64,000 nucleotides of DNA from Vitellaria paradoxa (lineage: Eukaryota; Streptophyta; Magnoliopsida; Ericales; Sapotaceae), in the NCBI GenBank assembly GCA_019916065.1, contig CM034238.1, forward strand, positions 23,799,246 to 23,863,245. Reading direction: 5' to 3'. Position numbers and translations under genes: made by a program. Below are positions 24,346 to 36,328 of this stretch, piece by piece. Under the pieces are notes generated by a model that saw nothing but the letters and a program-made list of their open reading frames with translations, searched no databases and was not told the origin of the DNA. Position 1 is the stretch's first letter. Each line of letters starts with the position of its first letter.

Positions 24346-24600
24346 ACAACCACTCAAGAAAGAAAAAAAGGAAAAAAATTCCCTTTTTCCTTTCTCATTG
24401 CTTGTTAGCTGAGAGAGTCCTGTTTCATTTTTTTTTTTTTTTTTTTTCCTGGTTCCCTTTTTGTCAGACATTTTCTTGGTCGACTGAGTCTCTTTTGAAG
24501 TCACATCTATATTTTAGAATAAGATTGGGCCTGTGATGTAGTGTAAGGGTGTTGGGTTTGGTAATGAATATATATATATATATAGTTTCTGTTATGGGTG
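24346..24600 (+). other. Probable 3' UTR of the homeodomain gene
   Basis: AT-rich sequence after the TAG stop includes a T run (24429-24447), AATAAGA at about 24518 and AATGAATATATAT near 24563, either of which could direct polyadenylation. The exact end cannot be read from sequence. Confidence 0.45.
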
Positions 24601-26209
24601 ATCAATGTTAATTTCTTGTTGAATATCCATCGCGGGGTAGAGACAGGTTGTTTTGCTCTATTTTATGGATATTCTAATATAAGAAAGAGTTCAATTTTCT
24701 TAAGCAAATCCTACACCTCTCTTCTTTTTTTTTTATCCTTTCTTTTAACATTGACTTCTTGAATATCCATTGAAAAGTACGTTTGATTTACTATAAACTA
24801 ATACAAATTTTTACAAAAATTTAAAATTTCTACTTTCCAAAATTTCATATCATCCCTACCTAGACGTGGGAATTTTATTGAATGACTTAAATATTTTTAT
24901 TTGTTAAAATCTGCTTTCATATTAATTTATTAACAAAAATATGCCAGCTGACCTACATTCTGCCAAACACGTTGGTTATGATTGTGGGATGTAGGGGTGG
25001 GATTGACTATTAATTTGTAGGTTTCACAAATTCTTTCTTTGTATTGGTTTTTTTTTTAATTTTTATTTTGTTATGTTGAATACATATAATATATATATAT
25101 TTTGGCATTATAAATTTCACAAGATTTAAGAGTTTAAAATTATCTTTTTATAATTTTTTTATCAAATTATATCTTTTATCTTATTTTATATCCCAAACAT
25201 TAATTATTATCAAAATTGATTGCATATTATATTTAATTCCATTTATTACTCAATAATATTACTTTATCTCCATCATTTATCCACAAATCAAATCCCAGCC
25301 GTGTAAGTTTACGAACTTTTGATTAATTTGTTGCCAGCGTTACTGGTTCCACTCTTAAAGTACCTTACATGCTATACTATCTCAGTGGACCTTGTTCCTA
25401 CCAAAAACATATATATGTATTGCCACTTACGCACACCACACACATACTAAAAAAAAAAAAAAAAGTAGATTTGTTTTCCATAAATGAATTTTCATTTCAC
25501 AATTTTATCAAACAAATCATGTGCATTACCACACAAATCTAGATAGTGTTTACGATTTCGCATTTAGAAACTCAAAGAAATAAATAAATGAAAACGAAGT
25601 TTCCATTCATTAAAAAAAAATAACACAAAGTGAAGTGTTTTCTCATTCATGTAAAAAACAAAAACAAAAAAACAAACAAAAAAACCAAAAAAAAAAAACA
25701 AAAAACAAAACAAAACAAAAGCATACAAAAATGATTGGATGAAAGTTCCTACAGTTGTATTTTCTATCTACTCATAGAAGAAATTTTTCTACTTACAACA
25801 GTTGCGATTTCATAGAGTGTCTATTCTTCGATTTGGTAAAGACAATATTTTTTTTTTTCTCATTCTTCGTTCTTAAAAATTCTCTTTCTTCAACTCAAGA
25901 TTTAGAGCGAATTGACTTCCAAATTGCTAAGGGGTATATTTAGGGCTTGTGCTTTTTCTTTAATTTTTACAATTTTAAAATGGGTAAAATAGGCACAATA
26001 TATGTACTGCACTGTTGACATGACAAATACCCATTAAGTACGTAATGTTAGTGTAATGATCCTATTTTTTATTTTATTCATAATACATATAGTTATAATT
26101 TATGATGATAGTGTGATGATTAGATTTGATGTAAATGTGTGAGTTATCTCAGTTGTTCGGTCCCTTAGTTGAATTTTGTTCCTATTGTCACTTAGAATTA
26201 ATTTGGGTT
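24601..26209. other. Intergenic DNA, no gene seen
   Basis: Contains a degraded MITE-like stretch at about 24970-25300 and an A/C-rich low-complexity block at 25660-25725. Nothing coding. Confidence 0.5.
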
Positions 26210-27564
26210 TTCGGTGTACTCCATGCACACCAAGTGTTCTTCCCGTGCACGCGCACTAGGCCATGCACACGCCCTCTTTCCATCTGTGTGCACGGGCTAT
26301 CTTATCAGAAAATCAACAAGTCGCAATATACTTTTCTAGTGTTTCAGCTGAGCTGCTTTTCCATTTATTTTCCCCGACCAATCTATGCAGCCTAGGTTCA
26401 TCGGCCAAGGTCACCACACCAGTTTGTCATCTCTTTTCCTCCTATTGAAGCAATCTTGCTTATTTATATATGTATATGATAGAGTGTGTCCAGTGATTTG
26501 AGAGGAGTGGTGAGATTGAGTTATTCTTCAAGTTGTCTTCTTTTTTTAGTCGAATGTTAAATTAAGGTAGAATTAAGTGTGAGCTGAGCATAGCAAATTT
26601 TCGACGTTCCCGAGTTTTTTTATGTCAGTTTATTCCTTCTCAAACAACTTAAAGTAGGGATTTAAATGCTTTCTTTATTTATTATGTGTTCCTTACATTT
26701 ATACGGCATTGTTGGTATCATTGTTTAAATGGTTTGATGCATAACATGAAGAATGATATAATATGTGTGTGTAATTTGAGAAGGAAGATGATGAATAGTG
26801 AAATTGATTCATGTTTAGTACTTGATGTATTGATAAATTGGTGATATGATCTTGATGATGTACTATTAGAGATTGGAAATGGATATAAATTTGAAAGGAA
26901 AAGGTTTTGAAACCAAAGAAAAAAAAAAAAACACAATTTTGAGATCATAGAAGCCAAAAACAGAGTGTAGTTGACTATTGGTGCAAGAGACACCCCATGC
27001 ACACCACTAAGTTCATATATGCACATGAGCTATGCTTTGGCTCCCCGGCTTCATGAACTAAGAGCCTCATACGCTCGGACTATGTTTTGGCTCTCTGAGT
27101 GCACGAACTAGAAGCCAACGCACATGAACCGATTTTTTTGCTCTCGTGTGTACCAACCTTTAACTCAAGCACATGGCTGAGACTTTTATAACTTTTTCCT
27201 AAAATATTTTTGAAAAGGAAAAAAGTTTTACGAAGGATTCTTATTCTGATTTTCTAAAGTGTTTTCAAAAAAATAATGTTTTCAAACGTGAACTTAATGA
27301 TGATATAAAGGGAGTGAAAAGATAATGCATGGTTTGAAATGAGTTTTGGCCTAAGTGTGGCAAGTGATATGAAATGGTTTGTGTGGCAACATTGATAATG
27401 ATGATAATGAAATATTGATACATGAGATGAAAGATAACTTCAGAATAAATTGAGGTGATGGTTGCTAATGCCTAAAAGACCAAAAATTGTATAATGTTTT
27501 AAGTAAATTTTAGAATAATGATGACAATGATAATGATTTGTGGAAAAAGATAATTTAATGTGAT
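26210..27564. other. Probable old LTR-derived DNA with hairpin words
   Basis: Paired GC-rich words appear at 26222-26300 (variants of 'tgcacacgccc', 'gtgcacgcgcac' and 'gtgcacgggc') and again at 26990-27170 ('ctatgctttggctc', 'ctatgttttggctc'). Their style matches the duplicated words of recognised LTRs here. No termini or coding region could be assigned. Confidence 0.3.
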
Positions 27565-28300
27565 TGTCATGCCCCTAACCTCGTAGCATGGGATGGACGA
27601 TATGGGAAAATAGGAGCTAATCAAAGTAAATAAAACATGATTCAAGGTTAAGTTAACATCATAAATATCAATCAGAGTAATTATCAAACACCCCTCATTC
27701 CCATATAAAACAATATGAAGGTACGTCACTGTAAATTGAACGACAAATCTAATTTAATATCATCCTCGACGACAACATCAAAGGCCTACATGGCCATAAC
27801 ATTTATCACAATCATCTTGATTGTCAGTGTCGTGTTAGTGTCTTTTTATTGGCAAATTTTGAGCAAACATTTTGCGTGTAATATTACTTTAGTTAAGTGT
27901 CTAAAAAAGTCACAAGTCAGTTGTTATGATTCAGTTACACAAGCTAGAGAGTGCTTATGCATCATATGAAAGGTTTAGGGAAGTTTTGAAGAAGAAAATG
28001 AGTTTTTTTCACTCAGCAGCAACTCATTCCCATGAGAATCCTTTTGGTATTTGGAAAAACATTACCCAGAAAATAGTGTGCCTCATAAGCAATTTGCAAG
28101 AAGCTTGCGCCCGTGAGCTGCATGGGACACCTGGTAGAATTTGACCAGTGCACCTCGTGAGCAACTCAGAAGCATCTTATGCCCGTGAGTTGCTTGCGTG
28201 TGTGCCCAAGATTTTTAAAAACTCGTCCAACTGCCTTTTTTACAATTTTCTTTTGATATAAATAGAAAATAACTTTTCCTAAACCCGACCTCTTACCCAT
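27565..28300 (+). mobile_element. Candidate chromovirus-type LTR 5' part
   Basis: TGTCATGCCCCTAACC at 27565 looks like a Del/Tekay-type LTR start. Further in, related words at about 28090-28135 and 28153-28200 (both containing GCCCGTGAG) precede a TATA-like GATATAAATAG near 28255. The right end and internal region were not found. Confidence 0.35.
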
Positions 28301-30072
28301 ACTCTTTTGAGCTAAAAACCAAAAACGAATGACGGTGGCTTGGGTGATTTACGGTCAATGACATTAGATTTTATCTTTGGCAAAGACTTATCACTATTGT
28401 GCTCAAATTTACTGGATTGCATCAGATTAGGGATTTTTTTTCTTCAAGGATTGAAGGTTATCTTCTTCACGGGATGAAGTTAGTTGTGGAAAGTCTTACA
28501 AGGTTAAAAAATAATTTTACAAGTAAATCAATAGGGATTTGGTTGGGATCTTGTAATAATTTTTCATTTACTCCTTGTAACCTCTGTTTACAATAGTGAA
28601 GAAGTTTTGTCTGATTCGCTCAAGGATCTGAGGTTATTTTCTCTTTTGAGTTCAAATGATTTTTTACCCTTGTCAACAAATCATTGTGTCCACTTGAATG
28701 ATTGTTGAGTTTATATTTTCATATGTTTTGTGTGGTCTTGTTGCTTAAGTAATAGCTGTTTGATTTGGGTACTAGTTTTGGTTTTTAGGACTTTCATTTT
28801 TATTTCTTAAGATCATGACATCATAAATATAAATATTAAACCCACACCCTGGGCTACATAATTCATAATACTAATAGCCCACTCTTAGGTAAAAGGATAA
28901 ATACAAATATTACCATTCATAGTTTAGATTGAACTTAGATTACTCAGGCCTAAGCTACCTACATATCCCACCTCGAGAATCAGGTTGTCATAGTTCTAAT
29001 TAATACTCAAGGTTCGCAATCAAACTCATGTCAACAAATAAAACATTAACATCATTATAATTCAATGTCTCAACACATAACAATGATTAATGTAATCTCA
29101 TACAATAAAAAATAATGGAATACAATACCAATGCATATTCTTTAATCTCCATTTATCCCCAACCTTATCCTGGGATTGCGACACTTAGCAAAGCATATGG
29201 AGTCATTAACCGCACTATTTACACTTACGACCAACGTATTGTGAGTAGAGAATTGAGTTATACCCCCACAGATGTAAAACTCAAGCGAACCAAGTTACCC
29301 CCTGACCCTTCTACTAGAAAACTGAATTCGTCACTAGTCAAGCACCTATTTATCTCAAGCAGAGTCCAGCTATAGTCCGGAAAGAATCTCATAATTATAA
29401 TATCTTAAGATTAACATCTCAACTCCAATGACTAATCTTTAGTTATATATATTGATTAGGGATAATCCGGTATTTCTAAATCTCATATTTATATTTTTCT
29501 TAAAATCATGGATCCCATCCATATAAATGACCCCTGCCTCAACTAGTCAATAATATTAATATAGTAATCTCGGCCAATCACAATAATATCAAACTGGATG
29601 ATGCAACTGCAGTCCCATGTACATGATGATATGCTCAATCATGTAATTAAAGATGATTTTGGACTCATTTAATTTTTAAAAAGTAATAACTTATGGTTTT
29701 GGGCCCAACATATTTAAAAACCTAAAAGCATTTTAAGAAAATCCAGTATGATTGTTATTTGGATGCCTGTTTGAGCAATACCCCCATCTAAACGCCCATC
29801 CTGATGGCCCTGTCCAGATGCCCATCTGAACGGAAATCCCAATTGTGACATCCATATGCCCGTCTGAATGAAAGTGCTCAAAAACCCTTTTCTGGGTTTA
29901 TCTTCAACAAAACCCTCAAATGAAAACCAACCAAATCATCCATCCAAGCTACAAACTCAATAATCAATCAAAATAAATATATAAACATCTTTATAACATA
30001 TTTATTTAGCTTTTATTTCAATAATAACTCAAATGAATGCAAAATTTTGATATTTATATGCATAAACACATT

Positions 30073-30117
<45 letters not shown>

Positions 30118-30274
30118 ACACAAATCAGTCAATACTTAACCAAATCAAGCATATAATATCTCAAAATCATACTATTTGTGAGACTAAACACATAAATAGT
30201 CTTATTTATCACAAATCCTAAAGAATAGAAGAAATGGAAAATACTAATATGAATCACATCAAATTAAATATATT
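28301..30274. other. Repeat-derived intergenic DNA, no gene seen
   Basis: Moderately complex sequence without a credible gene. Hairpin-like words ('cccatcctgatggccc', 'gcccatctgaacgg', 'gcccgtctgaatg') occur at 29795-29865, again LTR-like. A (TA)n run occupies 30082-30115. Confidence 0.4.
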
Positions 30275-32049
30275 TGTCACACCCTTATTTTGGGATACAT
30301 ATTTAGTTCCTTAAATAGAGGGGACACATCTACATCCTCTATAACTAATATATCAATAATCATATTTCAGACGAAATCCCATATTAAAATAAAACACAAC
30401 CTGTGAGATTAATATTAATTCCTTGGTATAATAAATAGAAATCACACAAGCGCTTAAATATGTACAAACTTATAACTTCTAAAACATTAAACCAAGTCTC
30501 AACCTGTTACTGTTAAAACTCTAAGTTTATTTACACAAACTTCAAATATTAGCACATGATGTAAACAGGGAAATAAACAACCCAAAGTCTTCTCTAGGCA
30601 TTTGCAGCCACCTCTAAACTCAGCCTAAAATGTGTAAAGTTAGTATGAATATCACACACTTAGTAGAGGTATTAACCTTAGAATAAAAGATAATAAATAT
30701 ACACCAAAGATTACCCACAGTAAGTGTACAATCAAATGTCCCAAAATTAAATAATAATTAATTTAAATGTATCATAACCGACAGTAATAAAATATCTCAA
30801 CACACCGTTCATCTCTACTTTTAATTTATCAACTATCATCACCATCATTAGGCCCTAACTGGCCATTTCATGTCATATTTCCATGAAAAATGATTTAAAT
30901 AATAATGCAACATATGTTTGGCCCCATCTATCTTACGAGTTGAGCGCTCAACTATGGACAGTGGCTTTAATTTAGCATGTCCCATTAGCCCCATCTAGCT
31001 TCATCATTAGTCTCATTTGACCATAATGCAAGTGTAATGCACACAATCCGTGCTGACATGTAGTAATTTTTTTCTTTCTAAAATATTACTTCTCGAAGTT
31101 ATCATTGCACAAATAATCACAATTCATATCTAACACAATAGATCCACAAATATTCAGCATTTTACATTACAATAATTAATTAATAACAACAACAAATAGA
31201 TAGATAAAATTTATCAATTTATATTTAATACGTTTTACTTTTAAGATTAATACACCCACCTGAATAACAGATATTCTGAGAAATCAAATTATTGGGGTGA
31301 TTGCTGCTAATTATTCTCGAATCCTAATTTTAACCTAAACAAATTATACAAATTAGAAATTCAACAGTTAAAATATAAACTCAATCAATTGATAAGACAA
31401 ATTTAATAAATAAAACACAACCACTTCATTTTTAACATAACTAATTTATTTAACTTCCAACAGAATTAATTTTTCTTCAATTGACAGAATAAAATAACTT
31501 ACTTTAACAATTCGGCCAAAATTCCTAACCTTCCTCTTCCTTATCTGTTTACTGCTTCTTTTACCTTCCTTATTGTTTTTTTTCCTCTTCGTTCCTTCGT
31601 TCCTTATTGCTTTTTCTCTCTCTGTTCCTCTCGACTTTCTTTAACTATGCACCCGTATAATATGTATATATATATATATAGATAACATTGACTAGGCATT
31701 AAAGCCTCCCACCACCCCCAACTACTTACCTTTTTTTTTTCTCCTAAGCTTCCCATGTAGCATCCCAACCTTACACGCCACCTGTACACATAACATGTGC
31801 TAGGCTACTGCCACCTTAAGGTGGCCAATTTTCAATTCCAAACCAATGCCACATCATCTCATGATAATTAGCATTACTGTAATAACTTAATCCAATTAAT
31901 TAATGATCTAATTAACCTATTAATTAATCTAAATTGAGACTAAATAAATTTTAAATTAATATCCAATTAACAAAATTAAAATTTCTAAACATAAAATAAA
32001 AATTAAATTAATAATACCCTTTAAAATGATAAAAATTTAGGACATCATA
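30275..32049 (+). mobile_element. Candidate complete chromovirus-type LTR
   Basis: It starts TGTCACACCCTTATTTTGGG at 30275 and seems to run to about 32049, where AAAAATTTAGGACATCATA resembles a mutated Del/Tekay LTR end. The 1.8-kb length fits. A CT-rich stretch with a TATA-like run (31500-31680) sits where transcription would start. No primer site, coding region or clear 5-bp duplication was found, so it would be a solo LTR. A similar LTR end is visible at 44423. Confidence 0.4.
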
Positions 32050-32836
32050 ACTAACTGTCACAATCTTACCATCAATAAGTAGATGTGCTTAGTAAGACAC
32101 ATTGAATTGTGCTCAAAACATAGCCATATGGATCGATATAAGTGTGCTAACAAAGCTACATCCTATGCATATTTATTAACTTTTTCCACAGTTTATAGGA
32201 GTAGAAGGAACATTATGCACACCTCTAAAGATTTATTTGGTACTATGATCGATCCTATTAAATAAAGTAAGCTGTCACATAGTAAAAAAACTCAAGGTCA
32301 TCAATTATGAGAGCTTGGGGGATGTTTTTGAAACTTGACCTTAATTGAGTGAGTTTTATACTTTGATAGTTACCCTTCCCCTAAATAGCTATGCACAACT
32401 GTGCCCCCATATTCACCTGTCACTACTTCCTCATCAATTGGCAAGCTAGTGATATAAAGGATATTCTTTAACCCTACATATAACGTATGCCCCCCAAACG
32501 AAAAAGTGAAAATGTCAGGGTTAAAGCAACAAAGGACATTAATAAAAGGGTAGTTATGCTTAATTGGGTGGTCAAGGTCAGAAAAACATTGAAAACTGTA
32601 CTAAACACAACTTGTGCGACTCTAAGGTTGAGTTTCCAAATTGGGATGTTGTTGATGTGGTTCTTTATTTTAGTTTGTTGCTCCATACCAAATGCAAAAG
32701 CTATAGAGGAAATTCAATCATAATTGATAAACAATATGAAAGACAAATATATTAAAAGATGAAAATAAAAACTGATAATGAAAGATAGCCATGTAATAAA
32801 GGGTTTGGGTTTTACCACTCATTCCCTTTCTTAACG
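32050..32836. other. Intergenic DNA, no gene recognised
   Basis: Short overlapping open frames on both strands at 32474-32755 match nothing I recognise. It may belong to the LINE-like fragment that follows. Confidence 0.4.
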
Positions 32837-32917
32837 TTAAATCTAGCTAGTTGGAACATAAGAGGTCTACATGATCTTTTAAAGCATAATAAAATAAAAG
32901 TTTTTGTGAATGCTTAG
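32837..32917 (+). pseudogene. L1-type LINE endonuclease start fragment
   Basis: Translation gives LNLASWNIRGLHDLLKHNKI followed by KVFVNA and a stop. The SWNIRGL-D-LK pattern is the typical N-terminal motif of the apurinic-type endonuclease in plant L1 LINE ORF2. Only about 26 codons are readable and the sequence after the stop has drifted beyond recognition, so this is a tiny relic. It is distinct from the RTE-type LINE at 48344-50208. Confidence 0.5.
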
Positions 32918-34494
32918 TCTGTTTGTTAAAATGTACAACACTCTCAGTTAGCATAAATATGTCTTTGGTTTTGATTATTGCTAGCTGTTTGGTAATTTAT
33001 TTCTACTTTGGAGGTTCACTGGTTGAATGTATCCAGGTCCGATGACAGTGCTACCTGTGGTGGTGACTTTTTGTCATTGTCATGTATTGGATGTTTTGCT
33101 GATTGTGTTGAGGCTATTTATGTTTGTTGGTCAAATTTCTTATTGGTGTGATTTTGTGAGGGGGTTGAGATTATACTTTTTAAGTTGTATGCCTCAAGCT
33201 TACAAAGAGCTTGTGGAGAATTATGACATTTTAGAGCCATATTACAAGGATATGATGGTGAAAATTGTGACAGTTTGTTTTTTTAATTCGATTCCCTTCT
33301 ATTTATAAGATTTGCATCAACTTAGATCTCATTTATTCTAGCCATAAATCGAATGTAACATACCAATCGCATTGCCAGTTGAAAAAAAAAATTACTAGGC
33401 AAAAAATTGTGACAATGTTGTTATTATTGCCGTATATAGTGGAGACAGGATATAAAATTTATCGTTCCAGAAAATAGGTTATAGATACTGCAATGCCATT
33501 TACGCAAGCATATAGGAAAAGGGGCAGTGAAGATTACTGTAGACATGGTTAATGAAAGTCTTGTTGACACACACACAATAGTTAAGATGGTTGAGCCACA
33601 AAAACTTGACCAACTTTGCATCCACAGATATACACACCCAAGACAGTTATTCAAAACTATAGGACATAATGACACTACAAGTCATCTTTCTAGCTATCAA
33701 GTACATTCAATTATCAAATGGACGTTGTCAATTCAAACACGATTATTACAATCTATTAATCAAGTTATAAATATTTGAGTTCAAAATATTTTATTTATAT
33801 TTCCTAATCAAATTATTCTCAATTTTTAGTTTGGAAGTTTAAATTAAATTTTGGTGTCTTATAATGTATATGATGTGGCAATTGCAAGAACCATTTTATG
33901 GGCCTGAATAGGCATAAGATGTCTAATGCCAGTGCTTGATTGTTGAAGTAGTTTGAAGATCCATCAACTTATAGAGACAAAGCAGTTGCAAAAGGGTTGC
34001 CTTCATCTCTTGGAGAAACAATGAGCCATTCAGTGCTGACAATGCTAAAGCATGGAATACACAGGTAAAGAGTGTCATCTTGGAAATATCCTACTAACTT
34101 TAATTTCATCATTTTTGTTTTAGTTGTTTAAACTCATCAATGATCCATTTCTAGTTTTATAATGGTCAAAGATCAATAATTTTTCTGGTACGGTGCTTAA
34201 TTTGGTTTGTAAGGAAATAGAACATTGTGGAAATGTTTCATTAGGAGCATAAATTGAAATATATGGAAATATATGGATACACAGGTGATTACACTTGAAC
34301 ACTTGAAAAGTGTAATTACAAACTCCACATTTTGATACACATTGATGCATTTAAGTAGTTAATCTTGAAGTTTTATCATTATTTTATTACTTATAGCTTT
34401 TATTTTCTTAATTGCAGGGAAAATGGCAAAATAATTGAGATTAGCGGCGATGAAAGTGGCTATCGCGGAGAAAAAAAAGTCCAAAGTTCAAGAT
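32918..34494. other. Intergenic DNA, no gene recognised
   Basis: An open frame at 33027-33308 (+) and overlapping frames at 33424-33778 have no recognisable domains. The sequence could be decayed LINE body. Confidence 0.4.
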
Positions 34495-36162
34495 GGTTGA
34501 AGTGGTGTGCAGCTGAAATTCTAGCTTGACATCGTGTCAGTATTTTGACCATATCTTTTCACTCACAATTCGGATTGACCTGATTCTTTTTGGGTTGGAA
34601 AGAAGACTCACAATTCGACTACAACTTTCGTGTTTTAGCCGAAGCCTGAATCCATCATTTTCGAGGTCAAAATCACATTGGAAGTCAACGACATAAAGCT
34701 GTCAGAAGAAAAAAACGCAAAAAGTGAAACTTATACACTGCCATCCAGACACCCCTTTTGGGTGTCCGGACACCTGGACACATGGAAGCATACTGCGGTC
34801 CAGACACCCCAATTGGGTGTCCAGACACCTGGACGCGCGGGGTTAATTTCCTTCTTCATTTTTAGGGTTTCCTTGGAAGGGTTATAAATACCCAATGAGC
34901 AGCCGTTTAGGGGGGAATCTTCTCATCTTTTTCTAGACTTTTAGAGAGTGTTTAAGAATTTTTTGAGAGATTTCTTTTTGTTTAGGGAAGATGTTTTTGA
35001 AGATTTGTGCAATACTTTGCGGATTTGTTTCAACTTTTGTGATCATTCGTTATTCTTTTTGTTCTTCAAAGTACGGTATTGTTTTTTGCTTAGTTTAATA
35101 ACATCTTTATTTGTAGTTTAGTTTATATTCATTCCTCCTTCTCTTTCTTTGATTCTTGTTTTAATGGTTGGATTTAATTGCATGGTTTTCATTATGAACG
35201 TAGCGTAAAACCCTAGTTCTTGATTCAACGAATCAAGGAATGGTAGTTTATGAAAAATGAAGGGATGTGCGTAGATCCTTCGCAGGGTTTGTAAAAACCT
35301 TTGTGGAGTGATCTACGATTGTAAGAATCATTTTTATTTTGTTTTAAACACTTTCGAAAACGGAGACCTTTGACTACATTCTCTGTAATCGCTGGTAAAA
35401 GTTTTCGGGTAAAAATTGATTTAATAATTTTAGGCAAATTAAAATTGATTTCTTAAACAAATCTGGTTTTGGTTGTTTGAAAAACCTTCAGAAACAAGAG
35501 TTTTTGACTATATTATCTGTAATCACTAGTAAAAACTCTTGAATATAATTTTCTTAATAATTTTTGAACAAACCCTAATTTAGGTTTGAAACCAAATGTT
35601 TTCTTAGAAAATCTTTCCAGTTTTATTATCCATAATGAAACGTGATTTTAAAACTGAGTATCGGATATTTTCTAAACTTTAATGAGAATATTTTTCCCAA
35701 TCTATGGCTTCTTTGACGTGAACTATAGATTGTAGTTTTAACACATCCCGTAATGAAGTAATAAACTACCCAGAATTGAAAGTTGAATCAAGAATCATTT
35801 TAGTTATCTTGAATGCTTAATTTTATTGCTTTCATTATTTTAGTTTAGTTTAATTTTGTATCTTGCTTTTCTATTAGTTGGAATAAAAGTAATTAAATTT
35901 CTTGAAGGCTAGTTCAGTTAATGTTTGCAATTTACTTTTATTTGATTGCTAGTTACTTAATCAACTCTTCTCAAAACCTAAAACTTGTTTTATTTTCTTT
36001 TCTTGTCTTTTAAAATGAAACAATAGGTAGAAGAACTTAGAAAACCCTAGTGTTCAATCTCATAGTTCCCTGTGGATTCGACCTCAGACTCACCGAGTTA
36101 AAACTATACCGCACACCCTTGCACTTGGGGGTTAGTTTAAATGCACATTCTACACGCGGTCA
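34495..36162 (+). mobile_element. Athila/Tat-like gypsy LTR, second copy
   Basis: Same architecture as the LTR at 1-1437: duplicated hairpins (34748-34821), TATA-like TTATAAATACC at about 34881, the 19-bp palindrome at 35219-35237, two internal repeats around 'ctgtaatcrctrgtaaaa', the 'attcgacctcagactcaccg' block and the terminal GGTCA at 36162. Gypsy-type primer-site sequence follows at 36169, so this is a 5' LTR. The left boundary is approximate because no clean terminal motif was found. Divergence from the first copy is considerable, so the two are different subfamilies. Confidence 0.7.
34748..34821. repeat. Duplicated GACACCC hairpins in LTR U3
   Basis: GACACCC (34748-34754) pairs with GGGTGTC (34760-34766), and the same stem recurs at 34803-34809 and 34815-34821. 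Each is followed by a CACCTGGAC segment. The arrangement mirrors the different-sequence hairpin pair at 129-215. Confidence 0.85.
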
Positions 36163-36168
36163 AGTTTT

Positions 36169-36188
36169 TGGCGCCGTTGCCGGAGAAC
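36169..36188 (+). other. Gypsy primer-binding site
   Basis: TGGCGCCGTTGCCGGAGAAC lies six bases after the LTR end. The TGGCGCCGTTGCCGG string is the standard start of Athila/Tat-type internal regions, complementary to a tRNA 3' end (tRNA-Asp is usually cited). Confidence 0.85.
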
Positions 36189-36328
36189 TTAATTTTGATT
36201 CATTAGGATAACTCTAGGTTATTTTCCTACTATTTAAAAAAAAAAATTACTGAACATAGATTGTTTTCCTTATAATTCTAGTTCACCAGACACTATTCAC
36301 CCACTCATTAGTTATTTAGGTAGCATTT

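Noticed and set aside
33027..33308. 93-codon plus-strand frame after the LINE endonuclease motif
   Set aside because: It did not match LINE endonuclease or RT motifs on reading; too weak to call.
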